64,000 nt of DNA from Leptobacterium_A meishanense (GCF_037645805.1 NZ_JBBEXE010000001.1:248001-312000); one strand, 5' to 3'. Positions 44,041 to 52,976 are shown, counted from the first letter of the stretch. Program-made: numbers and translations. The notes: generated by a model from the letters alone, not told the origin.

Positions 44041-44994
44041 ATGAAACAAACACCATATTTATTGATATTTCTGTTTTTATTAGCAGGCCTTCATAGCCAT
44101 GCGCAATACACAGATGTTATTAACTCAAACCGACCGGGATCATCCGATGGAGCTTTTGCTGTCGGTAAAAATGTTCTTCAAGGAGAGTTTGGGATTTTGT
44201 ATGAAAAACAAGAACATTCAGGGTTACTCACAGAAACCAACGATTTAGGACTTAGTTTTGCTATCCGCTATGGATTTTTATTTGAAGAATTAGAGGTCCT
44301 CTGGGAAGGCACCTATATTTTTCAAGAATTTACTTTTAATGGTTTCAACCCTCCCTTGCAGTTTAATAATAATGACTTTTTAATGCACACTATTGGGGCC
44401 AAGTACCTTGTGTATGACCCATATAAGAAAGAGCGAAAACCCAATCTTTATAGTTGGCGGGCCAATAACAAGTTCCAATGGCGCGACCTTATCCCTTCCA
44501 TATCAGTCTATGCAGGCGCTAACTTGTTTTTTGCAGACAATCCTTTTGTGCCCGAAGACACTTCCATTAGCCCGAAAGTTGCAGTGTTGTTACAAAATCA
44601 TTTTCCTGGGAATTGGGTATTGGTGAGTAACATCATTTATGACCGGTTTACAGAAGATGACCCTATATTGAGCTATATCATTACGTTAACCCATGCCTTA
44701 AATAATCCAAAATGGTCTATCTTTATCGAAAATCAAGGAGTTAACAGTGATGATTATGCCGATGTCATATTTCGAGGAGGGGCAGCTCATCTTATTAACA
44801 AAAACCTTCAGGTAGATGCACTCGTAGGTTTTAATGTAAAAGATACTCCTTCCAGGCTATTTGGGGCTATTGGTGTTTCGTTTCGGTTAGATTATCATAA
44901 AGATGAATTGATCATTATAGATGATTCCAACCTTAGAAAAGATAAGAAAAAGCGTAAAAAGAAAAATAAAGACCCTTTCATTATAGATAATTAA
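44041..44994 (+). CDS. Outer-membrane MetA/phenol-degradation-type transporter-like protein
   Basis: A 317-residue exported protein with a signal peptide ending in HSHAQ. The mature start (NSNRPGSSDGAFAVGKNVLQGEFGI) and the regular alternation of aromatic-ended strands fit the beta-barrel family annotated as putative MetA-pathway of phenol degradation. The C-terminal 25 residues are strongly basic (KDKKKRKKKNKD), unusual for a barrel and probably periplasmic. It is 18 bp upstream of the GNAT gene, so the two may be one operon. That would put an outer-membrane protein next to the proposed sulfonolipid genes. Function is unknown. Confidence 0.72.
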   Translation: MKQTPYLLIFLFLLAGLHSHAQYTDVINSNRPGSSDGAFAVGKNVLQGEFGILYEKQEHSGLLTETNDLGLSFAIRYGFLFEELEVLWEGTYIFQEFTFNGFNPPLQFNNNDFLMHTIGAKYLVYDPYKKERKPNLYSWRANNKFQWRDLIPSISVYAGANLFFADNPFVPEDTSISPKVAVLLQNHFPGNWVLVSNIIYDRFTEDDPILSYIITLTHALNNPKWSIFIENQGVNSDDYADVIFRGGAAHLINKNLQVDALVGFNVKDTPSRLFGAIGVSFRLDYHKDELIIIDDSNLRKDKKKRKKKNKDPFIIDN

Positions 44995-45012
44995 TAATTT
45001 CCAGATCAGACT

Positions 45013-46131
45013 ATGGTTGATGTATTTGAAGCTGTAAGTAAAAAAGAGATAAAAACATTCATCAAATTTCCTTTTAAATTATATAAAAATAATCCGTATT
45101 GGGTTCCTCCAATCATCAAGCAAGAACTCGATACCTTTGACAAAACCAAAAACCCGGCATTTAATAATGCTACTGCCCGCTTTTTTTTAGCTAAAAAGCA
45201 AAATAAAATAGTAGGGCGGATTGCTGTAATTATTAATTGGAAAGAGGTAAACGAACAGCAAAAGAAGAAAGTCCGTTTTGGTTGGTTGGATATGATTGAT
45301 GATATTGAAGTCACAAAGGCGCTTATGAGTAAAGTCTATGAAATAGGCAAGGTACACCAACTGGAATATGCCGAAGGACCTGTAGGTTTCTCTAATATGG
45401 ATAAAGCAGGAATGCTTATACATGGATTTGATAAAATTAGCAACATGACTACTTTTTATAATCATGCATACTATCCTGAACATTTAAAGAAATTAGATTT
45501 TAATGACGGCGCACATTGGGTAGAATATCATTTCGATACACCGGACAAATTGTCTGATAAAGTCATTAAAATGGCATCTCTTATTAAACAGCGTTACCAA
45601 TTGAATGTATTGCGTTTTAAGAGTATTAAACGGCTTTTACCTTATACAGAAGCAATGTTTGATTTAATGAACCGCTCCTATAAAGTACTCCAATCTTTTG
45701 TTCCTATTCCACAAGAAGATATTCCTTATTACAAAGAAAAATATATCAAATTTTTACATCCTGATTATGTAATTTTGATTACGGATGCAAATAATGAATT
45801 AATCGCTTTTGCTATTATGATGCCCTCTTTTGCAAAAGCCTTGCAAAAAGCCAACGGAAAACTCTTCCCCTTTGGCTTTTTGCAATTGATGAAAGCCATG
45901 AAGAAGAACGATACTGTGAATTTTTATCTGATAGGTATTGCGCCTGAATATCAAAACAAAGGGATCCCTTCTATAATTTTTGAAGAGGCATTGAAAAAAC
46001 TCAAAGAAAAAGGTGTCAAATATGCCGAGACTAATCCCGAACTAGAAGAAAACAAGGCTGTTCAATCGCTATGGAAGCATTTTGACCCGGTGCTTGTAAA
46101 ACGCTGGAAAACCTTCACAAAAGAACTATAA
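45013..46131 (+). CDS. GNAT-superfamily N-acyltransferase, candidate capnine N-acyltransferase
   Basis: A 372-residue protein. The C-terminal third has the GNAT acyl-CoA site (YLIGIAPEYQNKGIPSIIFE, about 310-330) and TNPELEENKAVQSLWKHFD near the end. It is much longer than small-molecule acetyltransferases. Bacterial ceramide synthase (bCerS of Caulobacter) is a GNAT protein of about this size, and sulfonolipids need the analogous step of adding a second acyl chain to the capnine amine. It converges on the capB-like gene with a single base between stops. The lipid role is inference; the GNAT fold is well supported. Confidence 0.68.
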   Translation: MVDVFEAVSKKEIKTFIKFPFKLYKNNPYWVPPIIKQELDTFDKTKNPAFNNATARFFLAKKQNKIVGRIAVIINWKEVNEQQKKKVRFGWLDMIDDIEVTKALMSKVYEIGKVHQLEYAEGPVGFSNMDKAGMLIHGFDKISNMTTFYNHAYYPEHLKKLDFNDGAHWVEYHFDTPDKLSDKVIKMASLIKQRYQLNVLRFKSIKRLLPYTEAMFDLMNRSYKVLQSFVPIPQEDIPYYKEKYIKFLHPDYVILITDANNELIAFAIMMPSFAKALQKANGKLFPFGFLQLMKAMKKNDTVNFYLIGIAPEYQNKGIPSIIFEEALKKLKEKGVKYAETNPELEENKAVQSLWKHFDPVLVKRWKTFTKEL

Positions 46132-46132
46132 G

Positions 46133-47383
46133 CTACTGCTCAGCTATCGCTGCAGATAATCTTCTGTAGGTTCCATTTTCTAACCGCTCTCTAATTGCAG
46201 AGAAAGCATCCAGAGTTTCATTTATATCCTCTATGGTATGTGTTGCCGTAGGAATCATACGTAATAAGATCAATCCCTTAGGAATAACTGGATAAACAAC
46301 GATAGAACAAAATATCCCATGGTTTTCACGTAAATCTTTTACTAATGCCATTGCTTCAGGAATGCTTCCATTTAAATAAACCGGTGTAACACAACTAGAA
46401 GTGCTACCAATATCAAAGCCTCGTTCTTTAAGCCCATTCTGAAGGGCATTTACATTTTCCCAAAGTTTGTTTTTAAGTTCTGGCATGCTTCGTAACATAT
46501 CCAACCGTTTTAATGCCCCTTTCACGAATACCATCGGAAGCGATTTAGCAAACATTTGAGAACGGAGATTGTATTTTAAATAGTCTATCACTTCTTTATC
46601 TCCGGCTAAAAATGCACCTATACTGGCCATCGATTTGGCAAATGTGGCAAAATATACATCTATATCAGCTTGTACACCCTGTTCCTCACCCGCTCCTGCA
46701 CCGGTTTTTCCTAAAGTTCCAAAACCATGTGCATCATCCACCATTAAACGAAAGTTATATTTCTTTTTAAGCGCTACAATCTCTTTAAGCTTACCTTGTT
46801 CTCCACGCATTCCAAAAACACCTTCGGAGATAACTAAAATACCCCCTCCGGTCTGTTCTGCCATTTTGGTAGCTCGCTCAAGGTTTTTTTCTAAACTTTC
46901 AATATCATTGTGTTTAAAAGTAAACCGCTTTCCCATATGTAAACGTACTCCATCAATAATACACGCATGGGAATCCACATCATACACAATAATATCATCT
47001 TTGGTTACCAAAGCATCAATGGCAGACATAATTCCTTGGTATCCAAAATTTAAGAGGTATGCTGCTTCCTTACCAACAAATTCTGCCAATTCATTTTGAA
47101 GTTGTTCATGAACACCTGTATGTCCGCTCATCATACGTGCTCCCATTGGATATGCACAGCCATGTTCAGCCGCAGCCTCTGCGTCTATTTTTAGAACTTC
47201 CGGGTGGTTTGCTAATCCTAAGTAGTCATTAATGCTCCAAGTGATGACCTCTTTACCATTAAACTTCATCTTATTGGATATAGGGCCTTCTAGTTTTGGA
47301 AATACAAAATATCCTTCTGCTTGTGAAGCCCATTTTCCTAAAGGTCCTTTGTTAGCTATAATTCTATCGAATAAGTCTTTCAT
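46133..47383 (-). CDS. capB: Alpha-oxoamine synthase, probable cysteate-C-fatty acyltransferase (CapB-like)
   Basis: A 416-residue fold-type I PLP enzyme of the serine palmitoyltransferase / 2-amino-3-ketobutyrate CoA ligase family. PLP contacts are DDAHG (216-220) and the Schiff-base lysine Lys250 in TFAKSMASIGAF. The motif GARMMSGHTGVHEQLQNELA is family-typical. These enzymes join an amino acid with an acyl thioester with loss of CO2. A cysteate-synthase-like gene and a ketoreductase gene lie nearby, so cysteate rather than serine is the likely substrate and 3-ketocapnine the product. Serine palmitoyltransferase remains the main alternative. A -7 box lies at 47431-47438. Confidence 0.75.
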   Translation of the reverse strand: MKDLFDRIIANKGPLGKWASQAEGYFVFPKLEGPISNKMKFNGKEVITWSINDYLGLANHPEVLKIDAEAAAEHGCAYPMGARMMSGHTGVHEQLQNELAEFVGKEAAYLLNFGYQGIMSAIDALVTKDDIIVYDVDSHACIIDGVRLHMGKRFTFKHNDIESLEKNLERATKMAEQTGGGILVISEGVFGMRGEQGKLKEIVALKKKYNFRLMVDDAHGFGTLGKTGAGAGEEQGVQADIDVYFATFAKSMASIGAFLAGDKEVIDYLKYNLRSQMFAKSLPMVFVKGALKRLDMLRSMPELKNKLWENVNALQNGLKERGFDIGSTSSCVTPVYLNGSIPEAMALVKDLRENHGIFCSIVVYPVIPKGLILLRMIPTATHTIEDINETLDAFSAIRERLENGTYRRLSAAIAEQ

Positions 47384-47430
47384 GAAGTGTGGATACGTTT
47401 ATTAAAAAATCGTTGAATTTAAACGAATCG

Positions 47431-47438
47431 CAAAAATA
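47431..47438 (-). promoter_or_regulatory. -7 promoter element of the capB-like gene
   Basis: On the minus strand the sequence is TATTTTTG followed by C, matching TAnnTTTG, 48 bases before the start at 47383. No good -33 TTG was seen. Confidence 0.5.
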
Positions 47439-47497
47439 ATTATTTTTAACATGCTATCATAATAAAACAATTTGATTGTTACTTTTTCTATGATAAA

Positions 47498-48346
47498 TTA
47501 ATCCTCTTTAAGTTTATTCAACTGCTTTGCAAACATCTTATCAAGGTAACGGTCGGGAAGAATATGTATTGCCAGCCAAAAAGCTGTTTTTTTAGGAGTA
47601 ATCAAATAACGTGTCCTATTTTTAGGACGATTTGCTATCTTGTACAACAAGTCAGCTAAACGTTCTGCGGGAATAGCCATTCCTTCCATTTCATCTACTG
47701 CTTTATCTATGTTTGCATAGATTTTATGATACGGCGTATTTTCATAGGTTATATCTATGCTTCTTGCTTTCTTCCATATTTTTGATTGAATGGGCCCGGG
47801 CTCTACTACAATGACATCAATCCCGTATTCCATAAGCTCTCTCCGAAGCCCGTCAGAAATTGCTTCCACAGCATGTTTTGAAGCTGAATAAGGGGTCATA
47901 AAAGGGCGCGTTATCTTACCTGATGCAGAGCTTATATTTATGATTTTTCCTTTCTTTCTTGAGTTATTAAAGCCTAACATAGGTAAAAAAGCTTGTGTAA
48001 CACGGACAAGTCCATTTACATTTACGTCAAATTGTTTTGTCAACTTATCGATAGGAATATAAGCTATGGGGCCACTAACAGAATATCCTGCATTGTTGAT
48101 TAAACAATAAATGCTTTCGCCATCTTCCAAGTAGCTTTCTACCTTTTTTACCGCCTCTTGAATAGCAACCTCATCAGTAACATCAAATATGAGAGGGATA
48201 AATTTTTCATCATAATCAGCAACTAACTTTTTAACATCTTTTTCATTTCTGACACTCCCAAATACACGGTTTCCTTCATCTAAAAATTTAATAGCCGCAG
48301 CATGTCCTATTCCGGAAGAAACTCCTGTTATGACAATATTTTTCAT
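47498..48346 (-). CDS. Short-chain dehydrogenase, candidate 3-ketocapnine reductase
   Basis: A 282-residue classical SDR. The nucleotide site is TGVSSGIG, then NNAG (LINNAGYSVSG) and the catalytic Ser and YSASK (TPYSASKHAVEAISDGLRRE). The start is ATG 48346, which gives MKNIVITG at the N-terminus and a 4-bp ATGA overlap with the JmjC gene. A longer frame to 48412 would overlap that gene by 70 bases. Proteins close to retinol dehydrogenase and ketosphinganine reductases share this form. Reduction of the 3-keto lipid made by the capB-like enzyme is the proposed job, from context. Confidence 0.82.
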   Translation of the reverse strand: MKNIVITGVSSGIGHAAAIKFLDEGNRVFGSVRNEKDVKKLVADYDEKFIPLIFDVTDEVAIQEAVKKVESYLEDGESIYCLINNAGYSVSGPIAYIPIDKLTKQFDVNVNGLVRVTQAFLPMLGFNNSRKKGKIINISSASGKITRPFMTPYSASKHAVEAISDGLRRELMEYGIDVIVVEPGPIQSKIWKKARSIDITYENTPYHKIYANIDKAVDEMEGMAIPAERLADLLYKIANRPKNRTRYLITPKKTAFWLAIHILPDRYLDKMFAKQLNKLKED

Positions 48347-49206
48347 GTTTTTATTGTTTTTATCACTTGGTTTGCCCTTTGTTGGGCTATTGAATATTTC
48401 CATTGTTTCCATGTATCTTTCAGTAGAAAGTTTATGGTGTTATCAATAGTGAATAAACGAACAAGGTTATATGCCCCTCTTATTTTCGTGTTTAGGCTAT
48501 CATTTGCTCTCAGAGCAAGCGAATACCCTCCTTTTGAATAATATACATAATGCCACCACAATTTGGGGATAAATAGAGTCTCACCATGATTTATTGTAGC
48601 TTCATACCCTCTAGCATATTTAAATGCCGGATATTTTTTCCAATCCGGGTTTAAAACATCCAAATGTGCATGGTTTGTATATGGAAGGTGGTACAAATAT
48701 GTACTTTCGGACGGAGGGAACAAATACACTTTTTTTTCCGTTTGGAAATGAGTCAAAAAAACATGTGAACAGTCTATATCATAATGTAAATTAAGCTTAG
48801 ACCCTTCTCCCCCAAAAAACATAAGCGCAAATTTCATAAAGCCTTTCATTAAATCGGGTTTTTTATAATCATTTGCCAGCTCCGGAGCCCGTTGCATCAC
48901 TTGAAAGTTATGAAAACGTAGATTAGTCGGCTCTTTTTGAATAATTTCCAGGTATTCTGAAAATTTCCTGTGCATAATCGGTTTCATGTAACCTTTTCCT
49001 GCTCTGTGGTATGTATCATCATACAAAGGAACGTCCCAATCTCCGTATTTATCTTTAAAATAGTCAAAAGTCCATTTGTTTACAGCCTCCCAATCAGCTG
49101 CAAAATCTTTTATTATAACTGGTTTAGGGTTCTTAATAAATCTTTCTTTAAATTCTTCTGGAGTTGGTTTTTCAATTTTATTAACTTGTATATACCCCAT
49201 ATTCAA
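48343..49206 (-). CDS. JmjC/cupin-8 Fe(II)- and 2-oxoglutarate-dependent oxygenase
   Basis: A 287-residue cupin-like protein. The iron site is formed by HYD (about residues 140-142, LHYDIDCSHVF) and a distal His in PKLWWHYV (about 216). The DFAADWEAVNKWTFDYFKDKYG start and GETLFIPKLWWHYV are typical of the cupin-8 (JmjC-like) family. It overlaps the SDR gene by 4 bp and so probably acts in the same pathway. Hydroxylation of the lipid or its fatty acid would fit known hydroxylated sulfonolipids. That is inference; other members hydroxylate proteins or tRNA bases. Confidence 0.75.
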   Translation of the reverse strand: MNMGYIQVNKIEKPTPEEFKERFIKNPKPVIIKDFAADWEAVNKWTFDYFKDKYGDWDVPLYDDTYHRAGKGYMKPIMHRKFSEYLEIIQKEPTNLRFHNFQVMQRAPELANDYKKPDLMKGFMKFALMFFGGEGSKLNLHYDIDCSHVFLTHFQTEKKVYLFPPSESTYLYHLPYTNHAHLDVLNPDWKKYPAFKYARGYEATINHGETLFIPKLWWHYVYYSKGGYSLALRANDSLNTKIRGAYNLVRLFTIDNTINFLLKDTWKQWKYSIAQQRANQVIKTIKT

Positions 49207-49286
49207 ATAAAAAAATTAGTATTATTTAAATTACAGAATGAAAACACTAATTTATTAAATCTATTGAACAAAATTTGTATGGAAAC

Positions 49287-49316
49287 AAAAAAAGGAAGTA
49301 AATACTTCCTTTTTTT
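49287..49316. terminator. Terminator after the cysteate-synthase-like gene
   Basis: AAAAAAAGGAAGTA (49287-49300) and TACTTCCTTTTTTT (49303-49316) are perfect inverted repeats around AA, with T and A runs on both sides. It separates capA-like from the JmjC-SDR operon, so the pathway genes are in at least two transcripts. Confidence 0.8.
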
Positions 49317-49333
49317 ATCTGAATTTTATTTAT

Positions 49334-50374
49334 CTATCGAATATATTCTATTCGTTGAGCAGTTTCATTCCGCATACTGTCATAAAACCCTTGTTCATTC
49401 ATCCACTTATCACAGTATATTTTACTCATGTACCTAGATCCATGGTCTGGGAATATAACAACAACATTACTTTCTTCGTTAAATTCGCCCTCTTCTGCCA
49501 ATTGTTTTACTGCTTGCATGGCAGCACCGCTTGTATATCCTACAAATAACCCTTCTGTTTTTGATATTTCACGGGCCATGTGTGCACTATCTTCATCACT
49601 TACCTTAGTAAATTTATCAATGATGTCAAAATCAGTAGCTGAGGGGATTAAATTTTTGCCCAAGCCTTCTATCCTATATGGATATATCTCTTCTGAATCA
49701 AACTCATTGGTCTCGTGATATTTTTTTAATACAGATCCAAATGCATCTACGCCAAGGATACGAATATTAGAGTTTTGTTCTTTTAAAAAACGGGCTGTTC
49801 CTGAAATAGTGCCCCCTGTACCGCTACATGCTACCAAATGGGTTATTTCTCCATTGGTTTGGCTCCATAGCTCAGGGCCTGTAGTATTATAATGTGCATC
49901 AATATTTAATTCGTTAAAATATTGATTGATATATATTGATCCTTTTGTTTCTTCATGAAGCCTCTTGGCAACCTGATAATAAGAGCGTGAATCATCTGCA
50001 CTTACATGTGCCGGGCATACATATACTTTAGCCCCCATAGAGCGTAGCATATCGATCTTATCCTTTGATGATTTAGAACTTACCGCTAGCACACATTCAT
50101 AACCTTTTATAATGCTGACCATTGCTATGCTAAAACCAGTATTTCCAGAGGTTGTTTCTATAATAGTGTCCCCCGGCTTAAGAATACCCCTACGTTCGGC
50201 TTCTTCTATAATGTATAGCGCTATTCTGTCTTTGGTAGAGTGTCCTGGGTTGAATGCTTCTACCTTTGCATAAAAATTGCCAGGAATTTCATTTGTGGTT
50301 TTATTTAACTTTATAAGAGGAGTGTTACCTATAAGTTCTAAAATATTATTATAAGCTTTTATTTTTTGTTCCAT
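49334..50374 (-). CDS. capA: PLP-dependent cysteine-synthase-fold enzyme, probable cysteate synthase (CapA-like)
   Basis: A 346-residue fold-type II PLP enzyme. The lysine is Lys48 in GHSTKDRIAL (STKDR replaces the usual SVKDR), the substrate loop is TSGNTGFS, and the phosphate loop is SGTGGTISG. It is longer than CysK/CysM (about 300). A few bases and one small operon away lie a ketoreductase and an alpha-oxoamine synthase, the enzymes expected to use cysteate. In capnine synthesis cysteate is made by an enzyme of this fold from phosphoserine and sulfite. It might instead be an ordinary cysteine synthase. The -7 box at 50427 gives it its own promoter. Confidence 0.7.
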   Translation of the reverse strand: MEQKIKAYNNILELIGNTPLIKLNKTTNEIPGNFYAKVEAFNPGHSTKDRIALYIIEEAERRGILKPGDTIIETTSGNTGFSIAMVSIIKGYECVLAVSSKSSKDKIDMLRSMGAKVYVCPAHVSADDSRSYYQVAKRLHEETKGSIYINQYFNELNIDAHYNTTGPELWSQTNGEITHLVACSGTGGTISGTARFLKEQNSNIRILGVDAFGSVLKKYHETNEFDSEEIYPYRIEGLGKNLIPSATDFDIIDKFTKVSDEDSAHMAREISKTEGLFVGYTSGAAMQAVKQLAEEGEFNEESNVVVIFPDHGSRYMSKIYCDKWMNEQGFYDSMRNETAQRIEYIR

Positions 50375-50426
50375 AGAGTTAGCTTCAATATACTACACTT
50401 ATAGTCTTGATAACATCAAAACCCTG

Positions 50427-50434
50427 CAAATTTA
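50427..50434 (-). promoter_or_regulatory. -7 promoter element of the cysteate-synthase-like gene
   Basis: On the minus strand the sequence is TAAATTTG followed by C, matching TAnnTTTG, 53 bases before the start codon. A -33 is not evident because the end of the upstream S9 gene occupies that position. Confidence 0.5.
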
Positions 50435-50446
50435 ACTATTTTTTTA

Positions 50447-52579
50447 TTATTCAGTAATACCTTCCAAATCTAAAATGAAGGCATAGTTTTCTGCTACTTC
50501 CTTTATAGCTTCAAATCTTCCGGAAGCCCCACCATGACCAGCATCCATATTGGTATGAAGAAGCAACATATTATCATCTGTTTTCATTTCTCTTAATTTT
50601 GCTACCCATTTCGCCGGCTCCCAATATTGCACCTGAGAGTCATGGTATCCCGCAGTAACCAACATATTTGGGTACTCTTGTTTCTTCACGTTGTCATAAG
50701 GGGAATATGTTTTTATATACTCATAATATTCTTTTTCATTTGGGTTCCCCCATTCATCATATTCGCTCGTTGTTAGAGGTATAGACTCGTCCAACATTGT
50801 GGTAATAACATCTACAAAAGGGACTGCTGCAATTACTCCATGATATAATTCCGGAGCCATATTCACAACAGCTCCCATAAGTAATCCTCCTGCAGAACCT
50901 CCCATTGCATATAAGTGTTCAGGGGAGGTGTATTTTTCTTCTATTAAAAATTTTGAGCAATCTATAAAATCTGTAAAGGTGTTTTTCTTAGTGCGTAATT
51001 TACCATCTTCATACCATGGTCTTCCTAGGTATTCCCCTCCTCTTATATGGGCAATAGCATATATGAAACCTCGATCTAACAAGCTCAAACGAGTAGTAGA
51101 AAAATAAGGGTCTATCGTTGCTCCATAAGAGCCGTAACCATATTGAAGCAAAGGGCTTGAACCATCTTTCTTAACACCCTTTTTATACACAAGTGATATC
51201 GGTATTTTAGTACCATCTGCTGCAGTAGCCCATACACGTTCTGACGCATAATTCTCTTTATTAAACTTTCCTCCTAATACTTCTTGTTCTTTTTTTACTT
51301 CTTGTTCTTTAGTTACCATATTAAAATCAATGGTAGATAGAGGTGTTGTAAGTGAATTGTAGTTATAGCGAAGTGTTTCTGTATCAAATTCAAGGTTTGT
51401 GGTTGTATATGCTGTATAAGTCTCATTATCAAAAGGCAAATAATAATCTGCTTTATTGTCCCATCGCTTGATCCGTATCTTATTCAAACCATTAGTACGT
51501 TCGCTAATAACTAAAAAATCTTTAAAAACATCTATATCTTCCAATAGGACATCCTCTCTATGTGGTATTAATTCTTTCCAATTTTCTTTTGTTGTTTTAC
51601 TCTCTGGGGTTTTCATTAGTTTGAAATTGGTTGCTCCATCTGCATTGGTTAGCACATAAAAATGATTTTCATAATGTGCTATTCCATATTCAAGCCCACG
51701 AATCCTTGGTTGAAAAACACGAAACCCTTTATCAGGGGTATTTGCATCTGCTATTTGATATTCTGAAGTAAGCGTACTGAAAGAACCAATTACTAAATGT
51801 TTTTGTGATTTAGTTTTGTATACATACGTAGAAAAGGTTTCATCTGCTTCATGAAATACAAGCATATCTTCCGAGTTAGTCGTGCCTAAAACATGCTTAA
51901 ATATTTTTTCAGACCGTAATGTTTGTGGATCTTTTCCGATATAGAAAAGTGTTTTGTTGTCATTAGCCCATGTACTGGTTCCAGTGGTATTAACAATCTT
52001 CTCCGGAAAAATTTCTCCTGTTTCCAGATTTTTGATCTGTATAGTGTATATCCTTCTACCTATGGTATCAACCCCAAAAGCCGCCAATTTATTATCAGGA
52101 CTTATATTAATGCCTCTTAAATTAAAAAAAGAATGTCCTTCTGCCATTTCATTGCCGTCAAAAAGGATTTCTTCCGGGGCATCCATTGATTCTTTCTTAC
52201 GGGTATATACCGGGTAATCTTTACCTTCTTCATAGCGAGTGATATACCAATAGCCATTATATTTATAAGGAACGGATTCGTCATCTTCTTTGATCCTTGA
52301 TTTCATTTCTTCAAACAACTGTTTTTGGAAGTCTTTGGTGTGTGCGGTCATTTTATCATTGTAATCATTTTCGCGCTCCAAATAATCTATCACTTCCGGA
52401 TTATCACGTTGGTTCATCCAAAAATAGTTGTCAATTCTGATGTCGCCATGTTTTTCTAATTTAGTTGGATTTTTTTCTGCAGTTGGTGGGGTATAATGTC
52501 CCATTTTATTTTGATTTTCTTTTTTACAGGAAGTTGCAAAAGTAATCGATAAAATAATGATAACAGGTAGTTTTTTCAT
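50447..52579 (-). CDS. Prolyl oligopeptidase-family (S9A, oligopeptidase B-like) lipoprotein
   Basis: A 710-residue serine peptidase. The signal ends in ATSC (Cys18), so it is a lipoprotein; starting at 52579 rather than 52588 gives a standard MKKL signal. The N-terminal two thirds form a seven-bladed propeller (typical HGDIRIDNYFWMNQRDNP start). The C-terminal hydrolase has the nucleophile in GGSAGG (Ser about 558) and the His in DAGHGGASGRF. It cleaves short peptides after basic or proline residues. It stands alone between capA-like and ybaB. Confidence 0.9.
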   Translation of the reverse strand: MKKLPVIIILSITFATSCKKENQNKMGHYTPPTAEKNPTKLEKHGDIRIDNYFWMNQRDNPEVIDYLERENDYNDKMTAHTKDFQKQLFEEMKSRIKEDDESVPYKYNGYWYITRYEEGKDYPVYTRKKESMDAPEEILFDGNEMAEGHSFFNLRGINISPDNKLAAFGVDTIGRRIYTIQIKNLETGEIFPEKIVNTTGTSTWANDNKTLFYIGKDPQTLRSEKIFKHVLGTTNSEDMLVFHEADETFSTYVYKTKSQKHLVIGSFSTLTSEYQIADANTPDKGFRVFQPRIRGLEYGIAHYENHFYVLTNADGATNFKLMKTPESKTTKENWKELIPHREDVLLEDIDVFKDFLVISERTNGLNKIRIKRWDNKADYYLPFDNETYTAYTTTNLEFDTETLRYNYNSLTTPLSTIDFNMVTKEQEVKKEQEVLGGKFNKENYASERVWATAADGTKIPISLVYKKGVKKDGSSPLLQYGYGSYGATIDPYFSTTRLSLLDRGFIYAIAHIRGGEYLGRPWYEDGKLRTKKNTFTDFIDCSKFLIEEKYTSPEHLYAMGGSAGGLLMGAVVNMAPELYHGVIAAVPFVDVITTMLDESIPLTTSEYDEWGNPNEKEYYEYIKTYSPYDNVKKQEYPNMLVTAGYHDSQVQYWEPAKWVAKLREMKTDDNMLLLHTNMDAGHGGASGRFEAIKEVAENYAFILDLEGITE

Positions 52580-52652
52580 AGTATCCATTTTTGAGCTATA
52601 TAAGCTCCGAATTTAGTAATTTTACACCATTAATGTAAATGTTTTCATTGTT

Positions 52653-52976
52653 ATGTTCGGAGATTTCAAAAATATGATGGGAAAGCTCAAAGAAACCCAG
52701 GAAAAAATAGCAGCCACCAAAGCGCGTCTGGATTCAGTAACTGTAGTGGAAGAATCTCCTCAACAATTAATAAAAGTAACTATAACCGCCAATAGAGAAA
52801 TTAAAAATATAACTATTGCTCCTTCTCTGTTGGACGATCCGGAACAATTAGAAGATTATTTAATCTTAACCCTAAATAATGCCATAAAAAAAGCTTCCGG
52901 TATCCAAGAGGCAGAACTGAGTGCTGTTGCTAAAGAGGGTATGCCCAATATTCCCGGAATGGATCTATTTAAATAA
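52653..52976 (+). CDS. YbaB/EbfC nucleoid-associated protein
   Basis: A 107-residue DNA-binding protein of the YbaB/EbfC family, which forms tweezer-shaped dimers. The N-terminal helix MFGDFKNMMGKLKETQEKIAATKARL matches by position, and the central strands hold ITANREIKNITI and LEDYLILTLNNAIKKAS. In many bacteria it sits with dnaX and recR, but here it does not. Length is usual (about 105-110). It runs toward the DUF1508 gene 67 bp downstream. Confidence 0.88.
   Translation: MFGDFKNMMGKLKETQEKIAATKARLDSVTVVEESPQQLIKVTITANREIKNITIAPSLLDDPEQLEDYLILTLNNAIKKASGIQEAELSAVAKEGMPNIPGMDLFK

Noticed and set aside
47498..48412. SDR start at 48412
   Set aside because: It would overlap the JmjC gene by 70 bases and add residues not found in SDRs. 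ATG 48346 gives a standard N-terminus and an ATGA overlap.
46133..50374. Sphingolipid rather than sulfonolipid synthesis
   Set aside because: The cysteine-synthase-fold neighbour makes cysteate the better guess. The alternative is kept open in the entries, since motifs alone do not separate the two synthases.
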